Assembly: GCF_019668465.1 (NCBI RefSeq)
Contig: NZ_AP024828.1
Location: forward strand, 5,146,001-5,210,000
Direction of reading: 5' to 3'
Origin: Mycobacterium senriense
Lineage (GTDB): Bacteria; Actinomycetota; Actinomycetes; Mycobacteriales; Mycobacteriaceae
Length of the DNA stretch: 64,000 nucleotides
In this document: positions 26,949 through 35,054 of the stretch, in pieces
Layout of the letters: every line of letters starts with the position of its first letter
Position numbering within the stretch: the stretch's first letter is position 1
Program-made: the position numbers and the translations under genes
The notes under the pieces: model-generated
What the model was told of the DNA's origin: nothing
What the model saw: only the letters and a program-made list of their open reading frames with translations
Database searches by the model: none

Positions 26949-28226
26949 CTAGCTCGAACTAGTACGACTCCGCGAGCTGACGAAATCCTCCACCACGTCG
27001 GCGGCCTTCACCACGCTGTCGGCCGGCTTGGTCATCCGGGCGGCGATCTCGCGGGCGCGCGCAGCGTAGTCCGGGGCCAGGATCCGCCGCAGGTCCCCCA
27101 CCAACGATTCCCGGTCGGTTGCCGAAAACCGTCGTGTGGTACCAACTTTCAGCCGTTTGAGCTGAGCTCCCCAGATTGTCTGGTTGGCGTCCATCGACAG
27201 GATCAGCGTGGGAACTCCGGCGCGCAAGCTCGCGGCGGTGGTACCCGAACCGCCGTGGTGAACGACGGCGCGGCAGACGGGAAATATCGTCGCGTAGTTC
27301 ACCGGGCCCACCACCTTGACGTGATCGGCGAGCGGGACTCCGCTGAAGTCGCTACGGCCGGCGGCGATCAACGCCCGCTGCCCCAGCTGCGCGGACGCCG
27401 AGCTGATCATTTCGACGGTGTCGGCCGGGGATTCGACCGGCATGCTGCCGAATCCGAAACAGATCGGCGGGGTTCCGCCGCGAATCCAGGACATCACCTC
27501 GTCGTCGGCGTCGGTGGTCAGCTCCATTGTCAGCGTTCCGACGAACGGCCGTAGGCCATCCCATTTCGCCCACTCCGCGGCCAGACCGGGAAAGCAAACC
27601 TCGTCGTACGCCTGGATTTCCAGCGATGCACGCTCGGCGATGCGCCGCGGTGACGGTCCTTTTGCCTTCGGCAGCCCCAGTTCTCGGCGCTGGGTGTCCT
27701 CGACCTTCTTGTTCAGGCGCCAACAGAACCAGTCGAACGCCGTCATCGCCGAGCGGGCCAGCGGCGGCGGCAGGATCGAGACAACCTGGCCGTTGGGCCG
27801 CATGGGCACGTGATGCAGCGTGGCCAACGGAAGGTCGTAATATTCGGCGACGTTGGCCGCCGGCTCCTGGTAACTCTGCCCCGCGAACACCAGGTCGGCT
27901 CCGTCCGCCAGCGACATCAACGTGGTGTTCATCTGCGCCCAGCACTGGTCGCTGAGGTCCCACATCTCGCGCCACATGACGCGCATTTCCTGGATCTTCC
28001 AGAAGCCGCGGAAGAACGATGTCCAGAAGTCGCGGTACACGTCGAGCCAGGCCTGCGATTCCAGCCCGTACGGGACGGCCGTCAGCCCCGCGGCTTCGGT
28101 GAAGCTCACCGAGTCGGGCGGGACCGCCATGACCATGTCGTGCCCCCGGCGTTGCAGTTCGCGCGCCACAACCAAGGAAGGCTCGATGTCACCGCGCGTT
28201 CCATAACTGGCCAGCACACATTTCAT
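26949..28226 (-). CDS. GT1-family glycosyltransferase (GPL 6-deoxyhexosyltransferase type)
   Basis: A 425-residue GT-B enzyme, opening KCVLASYGTRGDIEPS and carrying the HHGGSGTT donor motif. Length and motif order match the other three copies. It sits between a GT1 paralogue and a TylF methyltransferase. Four GT1 genes in about 11 kb fits a multi-sugar GPL, in which one enzyme would act on allo-threonine, one on alaninol and others on the oligosaccharide. Individual assignment needs close comparison with characterised MAC enzymes. Confidence 0.82.
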   Translation of the reverse strand: MKCVLASYGTRGDIEPSLVVARELQRRGHDMVMAVPPDSVSFTEAAGLTAVPYGLESQAWLDVYRDFWTSFFRGFWKIQEMRVMWREMWDLSDQCWAQMNTTLMSLADGADLVFAGQSYQEPAANVAEYYDLPLATLHHVPMRPNGQVVSILPPPLARSAMTAFDWFCWRLNKKVEDTQRRELGLPKAKGPSPRRIAERASLEIQAYDEVCFPGLAAEWAKWDGLRPFVGTLTMELTTDADDEVMSWIRGGTPPICFGFGSMPVESPADTVEMISSASAQLGQRALIAAGRSDFSGVPLADHVKVVGPVNYATIFPVCRAVVHHGGSGTTAASLRAGVPTLILSMDANQTIWGAQLKRLKVGTTRRFSATDRESLVGDLRRILAPDYAARAREIAARMTKPADSVVKAADVVEDFVSSRSRTSSS

Positions 28227-28354
28227 CGCGAATCCACGCCCTTCGGTTGCGCCATCAATGGCGGTGAAGCACCGACATCACTGTAAATATCGACGAAACT
28301 CCACAGCACCGGTTTGCGCGACTGCATCGAGGACGAACTAAGCGCGGGTGCGCC

Positions 28355-29179
28355 TCAAGGCTTGCGCCACAGCACGCCGGTACCGTCGATCTCCTCGATC
28401 TCTGCGGTCACGCCATGTTGCGTACGGTAGTCCGTCACCGCCCGACGGCATGCAGCGATGGCGTGGTAGTCGTCGATGATGCAAAAGCCCCCGGACGACA
28501 GCCGTGGGTAGAGCGCATCGAGCGCCTGAATCGTCGACTCGTAAAGGTCGCCGTCCAGCCGTAACACCGAAATGCGCTCAATCGGGGCGTCCTGCAGGGT
28601 GTCCTTGAACCAGCCCGGAACAAATCGAACCCGATCATCGAGCAGTCCGTACCGCTCGAAATTCGCCCTGACCTGCTCCTGGGGTACGGCCAGGACGGCA
28701 GCCGTATGCAATCTGATGCCCTTGTCGGCCTCGTAATTGTCGGTATCCGGCGGGGGCACCCCTTCGAACGAATCGCACAGCCACACCGATCGCTTCTCGT
28801 CTCCGTACGCCGACAGCACGGCCCGCATCAGGATCGATGCGCCGCCCCGCCACACGCCGCACTCGACCAGATCGCCGGGTACATCCTCTTTCAGGACGGT
28901 CTCCACGCAGTGCTGCAAACTGGTCAGCCGCTTCATGCCGATCATCGTCAAGGCATCCGCAGGCCAGTCAAGCCCGAGATCACGCGCCTGCTTGTTGAAC
29001 GGGCGCTTGCGCACCAGCAGCAAATTGCGGGTGCTGAAGAGGGGACGCCCAAAGTAATTCCAGCCCACCGGCACCAACTCGTCGCTGCCGTACCGGGTGA
29101 GGTTACGTCGCAGCAGGTCAAGATATGCGGATCGGGTGTCGAGGAAAGGAGATCGCATGTCACGATCGGCAACGGTCAA
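28355..29179 (-). CDS. TylF-like sugar O-methyltransferase (paralogue B)
   Basis: A 274-residue TylF-family methyltransferase, very close to the gene at 24355: the same DLVECGVWRGGASILMRAVL motif, CDSFEGVPPPD, and RLDGDLYESTIQALDALYPR. I place the start at TTG 29179, where the sequence lines up base for base with the TTG start of paralogue A and with GGGGC about seven bases upstream. The open frame continues to 29281, but those residues are not shared. The difference near residues 8-15 is a short insertion (MRSPFL). Likely an O-methyltransferase for another position or sugar. Confidence 0.8.
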   Translation of the reverse strand: MTVADRDMRSPFLDTRSAYLDLLRRNLTRYGSDELVPVGWNYFGRPLFSTRNLLLVRKRPFNKQARDLGLDWPADALTMIGMKRLTSLQHCVETVLKEDVPGDLVECGVWRGGASILMRAVLSAYGDEKRSVWLCDSFEGVPPPDTDNYEADKGIRLHTAAVLAVPQEQVRANFERYGLLDDRVRFVPGWFKDTLQDAPIERISVLRLDGDLYESTIQALDALYPRLSSGGFCIIDDYHAIAACRRAVTDYRTQHGVTAEIEEIDGTGVLWRKP

Positions 29180-29445
29180 AGCTGGCCCCTTAGTTGAGAT
29201 GAAGTACTCGCGGTGAGGCCTCGACAACGTCGAGGCGGTCAAGGCGTTTCGCATTCCAACGAGGACACCTGACCGGCCCACTTGACCTGACCCGTCCTAC
29301 CGGCTGACCATCCCTGCCCTACCGGGTAGTAGCAACCATCATAAGCGTAAATTCGCGGCGGCCTCGGCTGCTCGACTTGGGGAGACCGCCCTCAGCGGCG
29401 CCCGACGTTTTCAGCGAGGGGACGGCCCGATTCTTTCGACGCGGC

Positions 29446-30513
29446 CTAAGACTCGGGCTGCCCGCCGATCCAGTCGAGCAGGGCGCCCAGACCTTCGTCG
29501 AGGGTGGCCTTCGGTTGCCAACCCAGCTCGGTTTGCGCCGGTTCGATGTCGCAACTCGCAGCGCGCACGTCGCCGTCGCGGAATTTCGGAACGACGACCG
29601 GTTCGGGCGCGCCACACATGGCGGCGATCTTGTTGGCCAACTCATGGATGGTTGTCGCGTTGCCGGACCCGATGTCGAGGCAGCGCGGCTGGGTCGCGGG
29701 CTGCTGGACGGCGGCGAGCAGCGCGTCGACGACGGCGTCGATGTAGACGAAGTCGCGCACGATCCGGCCGTCCTCGTAGACCTCCAGCGCAAGCCCCTGC
29801 CGCGCCAACCGCGCGAACAGCGCGACGATCCCGGTGTACGAATTGGTCAGTGACTGGCCGGGGCCGTAGACATTTTGCAGACGCAGCACGCTGAGGTTGG
29901 TGTCGTGCGCGGCCGTCCAGGCAGCCAGCAGGTGCTCCTGGGCCAGCTTGGTCGCCGCGTACACGTTGGTGGGGCGGGGCTCCGTTCGGTCGGCACGGCT
30001 CGGCAGCGGCTGCGCCTGTTCGCCCGCCGGCCCCTGCGGGTCCCAGACACCGGCGAGCAGTTGCGCGTGGCTGCGGGGTTTCGGGTGGAAGATCCGCTCG
30101 CCGGACTGCCACGCGCCCTCGCCGTAGACCGCCCGGGACGAGGCCAGGACCAGTTGCTCGGGCACGATTCCCGAGCGGCTCAGGGCGTCAAGAAGCTGAG
30201 TCGTTCCAACGACATTCACCGAGCCGTGGCGCGTCGCCTCGGACAGCGACTGTGCGGTTCCGGTCTCGGCCGCCAGATGGACGACCTGCGAAGGGCGGAA
30301 CAATCGCAACACGGCGTCCCAGTCGGGCGCATGGGTGACGTCACCGGTGAACAGCCGCACGGTTGAGGGCAGCTCAATCGGCCGGCCGCCGCCGTGCACC
30401 TGGGGATGCAAGACGTCCATCACCGCGACGTCGTATCCGGCATCGACGAGACGGTGGGAGAGCGCCGACCCGATGAATCCTGCCCCACCACTGATGAGCA
30501 CGGACGCTGACAA
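29446..30513 (-). CDS. NAD-dependent sugar epimerase/dehydratase (extended SDR)
   Basis: A 355-residue extended short-chain dehydrogenase acting on nucleotide sugars. The NAD loop is GGAGFIGS at residues 9-16, followed by VVHLAAETGTAQS. The catalytic serine region is LASSRAVYGEG, and YAATK holds the Tyr-Lys pair. It resembles UDP-glucose 4-epimerase and dTDP-sugar reductase/epimerase proteins found in GPL loci, where one such enzyme makes the 6-deoxytalose donor. The segment around 150-190 (PKPRSHAQLLAGVWDPQGPA) is longer than in typical GalE and may define substrate. Substrate is not determined by sequence. Confidence 0.78.
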   Translation of the reverse strand: MSASVLISGGAGFIGSALSHRLVDAGYDVAVMDVLHPQVHGGGRPIELPSTVRLFTGDVTHAPDWDAVLRLFRPSQVVHLAAETGTAQSLSEATRHGSVNVVGTTQLLDALSRSGIVPEQLVLASSRAVYGEGAWQSGERIFHPKPRSHAQLLAGVWDPQGPAGEQAQPLPSRADRTEPRPTNVYAATKLAQEHLLAAWTAAHDTNLSVLRLQNVYGPGQSLTNSYTGIVALFARLARQGLALEVYEDGRIVRDFVYIDAVVDALLAAVQQPATQPRCLDIGSGNATTIHELANKIAAMCGAPEPVVVPKFRDGDVRAASCDIEPAQTELGWQPKATLDEGLGALLDWIGGQPES

Positions 30514-30678
30514 GAATCGACGCCTTTCTTTCGTGTGCAGAGGAAATTACGCAACCGGCATCGCCGCGCGGTCCGGTCGATCATATCGGGGACTCTGCGC
30601 AGCATCAGAGGATCCTGCGAAGCGGACCGACGCCACCTCGAATTCGCGCGAAACGCTGAAAAGGAGCAGGCGAAGAGG

Positions 30679-31677
30679 CTAGGCCCAAGTCCCCCGGTGC
30701 CGATGCGCCATGGCAAGGGCCTCCATCACCGGGCGCGCGATGACTGGCCGGAAGATGCGGAACAGCACGCTGTTCGATAATCCGTGAAAGTCCTCGAATG
30801 CCTTGCGGAAATCCCGCTCACTTTCCCGGTAGGACACGAAAACGCGGTCCAACGTTGACATGTCAAGCGGATCGTCGTGGGCGGCCTCGTACAACACTTC
30901 GTAGACCAGCGAGATCCAATCCGCGCCGAAAAGGTCCGTCACCGGCCCGCAGTGCCGCTGGCGATGGAGACCGGGGGTGAGGAACTCCTCGATAGCGTCC
31001 TCGTCCCGGGTATGCAGTTCGACCGGCAGCTCGACGGAAATTCGCTTCATTTCCCGGCGCCAGTCATCGAGAAGATTCGCGTAGTCGACGAATACGCGCG
31101 GCACGCCGCGAGTGTTGCGCTCAGCGAGGATGTTGCATTTCAGCCACAAGGCACTCGCGAGCGCCGGAGAAACGTGCCAGGACTTCACAATCGACGAGAT
31201 GACCTCCTGCGGATGCCGTACGGCGATGACCGAGGCGACGTCGAATCCGGCCTGGCGCGCCGCCTCGAACCACAGGTCAGACAGAGTGGTGATCCTGGGC
31301 TCCTTGATCACCACCAACGGCGCGGCGGGCAGGGTGGACAGATACGCGGCGATCTTCGCGACGCAGCCCTTGCTCTCACCGGGATCGACCGCGCCGTCAT
31401 CCAGAAACCGCAATGACGGGTCGTACCAATTGGTCCCGAGCCGGCGCAGGATCGTCTCGTTCAGCGAAATGGCCGCCCGCGGTTCCCAGTAGCCAAGCGG
31501 GTTGTTCGCGTCGGCACCCAACATCGCAGCCGGAAGGGTGCCGCCGCATAGCGAGAGCACCCGGGTAAGCGCCGAGGTTCCGGACCGTTGCGGCCCGAGC
31601 ACGAACAACACAACCGGACGGGTGCCGAAGGAATTGGAGGCGTTGGCGGCTGGTTTGCTCGACAGGGCCAATCTCAT
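30679..31677 (-). CDS. PAPS-dependent sulfotransferase family protein
   Basis: A 332-residue sulfotransferase. The 5'-phosphosulfate loop is FVLGPQRSGTSALTRVL, and the 3'-phosphate segment VIAVRHPQEVISSIVKSW carries the conserved Arg and Ser. Length and layout match mycobacterial and actinobacterial glycolipid sulfotransferases. Its presence beside GPL glycosyltransferases suggests sulfation of a GPL sugar or hydroxyl; sulfated GPLs are known in some mycobacteria. A remnant of a very similar C-terminus lies at 32264-32338. The start at 31677 has AAAGG about 11 bases upstream, a little far. Confidence 0.78.
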   Translation of the reverse strand: MRLALSSKPAANASNSFGTRPVVLFVLGPQRSGTSALTRVLSLCGGTLPAAMLGADANNPLGYWEPRAAISLNETILRRLGTNWYDPSLRFLDDGAVDPGESKGCVAKIAAYLSTLPAAPLVVIKEPRITTLSDLWFEAARQAGFDVASVIAVRHPQEVISSIVKSWHVSPALASALWLKCNILAERNTRGVPRVFVDYANLLDDWRREMKRISVELPVELHTRDEDAIEEFLTPGLHRQRHCGPVTDLFGADWISLVYEVLYEAAHDDPLDMSTLDRVFVSYRESERDFRKAFEDFHGLSNSVLFRIFRPVIARPVMEALAMAHRHRGTWA

Positions 31678-32263
31678 CGCGAATCCAACCTTTCACTTCT
31701 CGGGCGGCTAACCGACTTCGGGAGTTCTGTTGTTATTCATGCCCTTCCGATCTGATGCAGGCCCATTCGACGGGCGCGCAGCAATCACCGGAGCCATCCC
31801 GATCGCGCGGACTACGAAGTCAAGAGGCCTGAATCACAGCCCCCTCAACATCTTTGACAAAAAGAGGAGATCCCTTACCGACCTCCTCAGCGGAGTCAGG
31901 CCTGACTTGCGACCGTCAACTTCGCCCCCCGGATCATCGAATTTTATTGCGCCCGCTAAGGACTATAGCCCGGCACGAAGGATCCGGACACAATATTTAC
32001 GAATCCGTTTTGTTTACTTAACTTTTGGATGACAACGCGCGGATCAGCCATCACGGCTCGGTTGTTATGCCCGGCGCGAATTGCATTAAGAGCCCGGGTA
32101 AACCATCTCCGCAGACCTACGCGCAGCCGTCATCAGATCGGCCGTGCATTCCCGCGAACGCAGCATGGTTACGTTAACAAACGATCTCATCCCCCGTGCG
32201 CGAACCACGCCGGAGGCCAAGTTTTTGGTGGGCTCGACCGCGCTGACCAGGCTGGCCCCAGCC
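31678..32263. other. 586-base gap upstream of the sulfotransferase
   Basis: No gene is recognised on either strand; the open frames are short and lack start signals. Sequence around 31850-32030 is AT-richer than its surroundings (for example tttgacaaaaagagg and aatatttacgaatccgttttgtttacttaac), which may hold the promoter of the sulfotransferase or be foreign sequence. The 14-base repeat starting at 32083 marks one end of the acyltransferase duplication. Confidence 0.35.
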
Positions 32264-32338
32264 CTAGGCCCAGGCTCCCCTGCGCCGATGCACCATCGCG
32301 GCGACCTCAAGTCTGCGATTCACTCGCACCGGCGGTGA
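32264..32338 (-). pseudogene. Remnant of a sulfotransferase C-terminus
   Basis: Read on the minus strand, the last codons before the stop at 32264 give LEVAAMVHRRRGAWA, against MEALAMAHRHRGTWA at the end of the intact sulfotransferase stopping at 30679. Stop position and bases match well (CTAGGCCCA at both stops). The similarity fades within about 20 codons, where the acyltransferase gene begins, so only a tail survives. It shows that a second sulfotransferase gene, or a duplicated end of one, was once next to the acyltransferase. Confidence 0.6.
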
Positions 32339-32339
32339 C

Positions 32340-33584
32340 TTATTCGCCAGAGACGCCGTCGGCGACCGGTTGTGCGCCCGTGCCCATGTCGTCCCAGCCG
32401 CGCGCTCTGCGCCTAAAGCGAGATTTGAGCGACAGCGCACGCTTTTCCACCAGGAACCAGCTCATTGCGGCTAGCGGGAGGGTCGCGAGGGCCGCAACGA
32501 CCGCGAAGGCAACCGGATGCAAAAACCCTAGCCCGCAGATGACGAGTAATTGCTGCGTCGGCCACGCGTAGATGTAAACGCCGTAGGAAAGGTCGGTGCG
32601 TAACCGCAAGCGTTTGTTGCGAATCAGTGCGGCTGAAACGATGACGGCGTAAGCCAGTGGAATAGCCGCGATCACACGGTAATTGGGCACCAACAGGCCC
32701 GTTACCACAACGATGACCCCGCTCACCACAACGAGCGACCATCGAGCCGGTATGACGTCCCGGAACTCATGAGCCAGCACCCCCGCCGCGAACACGATGG
32801 CGAAACGAGCCATCATCTGCACAAAGGTCGGCACCCCTTCGACCGGGTAGGAGACCAACGCCGCCACGGCAAGTATGAGCGCGAAGATTACGGGAGCAGG
32901 CCAACGACGGTTATAGAGTCCTGCGATACCAGCAATGGCAACGGCGATGTAGCAGAACGACTCGAATATAAGCGTCCAGAGAGTACCGTCCCACACCTTC
33001 GGATATGGGACGTCGCGTGGTGTTCCGTTGATACCTTCGTAGTACACGTTCAGCACGCTGTTGTTCAGCACGTATAGAAACGGCCCCGGAGAGAGCAACA
33101 ACCTCCGGGCTGAACCGCCCTGGATCGCCACCCCAATGGGGGCGATGACGAACGCCACGATGAACATGCAGATCCACAATCCCGGGAAGATGCGAAGGCC
33201 CCGAGAGACGAAGTAATCGCGGAGCCGTGGATCGCGGACCCAGCTCGACGAGATCAGGAATCCTGAGATGACGAAGAAACCGTCCACCCACCACTGGGTG
33301 AGGAGCTGCTCGACTGGCGGGTGAATCTTGCGGCCGGTGAGCGGCCAGGAGTGTTGCAGGAGGACACCCGTCGCCAGCGCTAATCGCCACGCGTTCAGCG
33401 CATTATTTCGTGGATCGAATACCTGCGCGAGTGTCGGTCCCCCCGTCCGTGCCTCCTGTGGCCGGCCGTTCACAATGTAGTTCGCGTCACGAAGTTTGGG
33501 GTCGCGCTCAACGGAGGCCCCCGCTACACGATCGACCGGGCGAACTGCGTCCGCCCGCCTGCAATGCGTGTGAAAGCGCATCAT
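32340..33584 (-). CDS. Membrane O-acyltransferase, acyltransferase-3 family (copy 1)
   Basis: A 414-residue integral membrane acyltransferase of the Acyl_transf_3 family with about ten hydrophobic segments. The conserved opening NALNAWRLALATGVLLQHSW carries the family's Arg and catalytic-type His, and FFVISGFLISSSW follows. Mycobacterial Atf1/Atf2 proteins of this family O-acetylate the 6-deoxytalose of GPL. The start is uncertain: the ATG used by copy 2 is TTG here, and a one-base deletion puts it out of frame, so translation must begin upstream (ATG 33584 extends the protein by about 25 residues) or inside. Otherwise intact and highly similar to copy 2. Confidence 0.75.
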   Translation of the reverse strand: MMRFHTHCRRADAVRPVDRVAGASVERDPKLRDANYIVNGRPQEARTGGPTLAQVFDPRNNALNAWRLALATGVLLQHSWPLTGRKIHPPVEQLLTQWWVDGFFVISGFLISSSWVRDPRLRDYFVSRGLRIFPGLWICMFIVAFVIAPIGVAIQGGSARRLLLSPGPFLYVLNNSVLNVYYEGINGTPRDVPYPKVWDGTLWTLIFESFCYIAVAIAGIAGLYNRRWPAPVIFALILAVAALVSYPVEGVPTFVQMMARFAIVFAAGVLAHEFRDVIPARWSLVVVSGVIVVVTGLLVPNYRVIAAIPLAYAVIVSAALIRNKRLRLRTDLSYGVYIYAWPTQQLLVICGLGFLHPVAFAVVAALATLPLAAMSWFLVEKRALSLKSRFRRRARGWDDMGTGAQPVADGVSGE

Positions 33585-33749
33585 TCTGAATTACGCCCGA
33601 GAACACTCGGATCAGCTTACCCCGACAGACCGGCGGTATGCCCCGGCGATAGAAACCGTCGTTTAGCCGGAGTATTGGCTTAAATGCCTGATCTTAGTTT
33701 GAGTTCGTGCATTAAGAGCCCGACGGGCGCGCCCCCCGCTTGTGGGCAG

Positions 33750-34919
33750 TCATTGACCATGGGCGTCAGCCTTCGGCTGTGCACCAACGCCCGAGTCATC
33801 CGGTCCCCGCCTTCTGCGCTTGAAGCGCGACTTGAGCGACAGCGCGCGCTTTTCCACCAGGAACCAGCTGAGCGCGGCCAGCGGGAGGGTGGCGATGGCC
33901 GCGACGACCGCGAACGCCAGCGGATGCAAGAAGGCCAGCCCGCAGATGACCAGGAACTGCTGCATCGGCCACGCGTAGATGTAGACGCCGTAGGAAAGGT
34001 CGGTGCGCAACCGCAGGCGTTTGTCGTGGATCAGCGCGCCCGAAACGACGACGGCGTAGGCCAGCGGAAGCGCGGCAAGTATCCGGTAGTTGGGCACCAG
34101 CAAACCGGCCACCACGACGATGACGGCGTTCAACGCGACCAGTGACCACCGAGCGGGGATCACGTCCCGGAACTCGTGCAGGACGGCACCCGCCGCGAAC
34201 ACCAGCGAGAAACGGGTCACCATCTGGACAACCGTCGGCGCCGTCTCGACCGGGTAGGACACCAGCACCGAGCTCACCAGGAAGAGCGTGAAAACCACTG
34301 GGGCGGGCCATCTGCGGTTGAGCAGACCGGCTACGCCCGCAACGGCGACGGCGACGTAGCAGATCAATTCGAATACGAGGGTCCACAGCACGCCGTCCCA
34401 CACACCGGGGAACGGGACGTGCTTCGGCGTTCCATCGATGCCGGCGTGGTACACGTTGAACACGGCGTTGTTCAGCACGTAGGTGATCGGCGCAGGAGAC
34501 AGCAGCAACTTGACCGCCGACCCCCCTTGGATCGCCACTGCGATCGGGGCGATTACGAAGGCCACCACGGCCAGGCAGACCCACAGCCCCGGGAAGATGC
34601 GCAGAACGCGCGCGACGAAGTACTCGCGGAGCCGGGGGTTGCGGACCCAGCTGCCCGTGATGAGGAATCCCGAGATGACGAAGAACCCGTCGACCCACCC
34701 CTGGGTCAGGAATTGCTCGACCGGGGGGTGCAACTTGCGGCCGGTGAGCGGCCAGGAGTGTTCGAGGATGACGCCCGACGCCAGCACCAAGCGCCAGACG
34801 TTGAGCGCGTTATTCCGCGTATCGAATACCTGCGCGAGCGTCCGCCCCCCCGTCCGTGCCCGCTGTGGCCGGCCGTCCGCAATGTAGTTCGCGTCAGGGA
34901 GTTTGGGGTCTGCGCTCAT
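33750..34919 (-). CDS. Membrane O-acyltransferase, acyltransferase-3 family (copy 2)
   Basis: A 389-residue acyltransferase-3 protein, closely similar to copy 1 along its whole length; the hydrophobic segments and the motifs NALNVWRLVLASGVILEHSW and FFVISGFLITGSW align without gaps. It starts at ATG 34919 (MSADPKLPDANY). In GPL producers the enzymes acetylate hydroxyls on the deoxytalose. Two near-copies could acetylate different positions, or one could be spare. Codons here are more GC-biased than in copy 1, where A or T replaces G or C at many third positions, so copy 1 has drifted. Confidence 0.8.
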   Translation of the reverse strand: MSADPKLPDANYIADGRPQRARTGGRTLAQVFDTRNNALNVWRLVLASGVILEHSWPLTGRKLHPPVEQFLTQGWVDGFFVISGFLITGSWVRNPRLREYFVARVLRIFPGLWVCLAVVAFVIAPIAVAIQGGSAVKLLLSPAPITYVLNNAVFNVYHAGIDGTPKHVPFPGVWDGVLWTLVFELICYVAVAVAGVAGLLNRRWPAPVVFTLFLVSSVLVSYPVETAPTVVQMVTRFSLVFAAGAVLHEFRDVIPARWSLVALNAVIVVVAGLLVPNYRILAALPLAYAVVVSGALIHDKRLRLRTDLSYGVYIYAWPMQQFLVICGLAFLHPLAFAVVAAIATLPLAALSWFLVEKRALSLKSRFKRRRRGPDDSGVGAQPKADAHGQ

Positions 34920-35054
34920 CAGAGGCCGCCGCTACACGGTCGAGCGGGCGAACTGAGTTCGCCCGCCGGCCATGCGGATGAAAGCACACCATTCTGAATT
35001 GCGCCCGAAAACATCCGACTCAGCCTACGCCGCCCGTTTGGGCGCCGCCCGGCA

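Larger units (their letters stand above)
32083..33708. repeat. Tandem duplication unit carrying acyltransferase copy 1
   Basis: The 14-base sequence GCATTAAGAGCCCG occurs at 32083-32096 and again at 33709-33722, 1626 bases apart. Each is followed by an acyltransferase gene on the minus strand, and the sequences before the two genes' starts also match (for example ATTCTGAATT at about 33592 and about 34990). The second unit runs from 33709 to about 35030. In this copy the distance from the repeat to the gene's stop is about 257 bases, against 41 in the other, because extra sequence including a sulfotransferase tail lies between. Confidence 0.6.
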
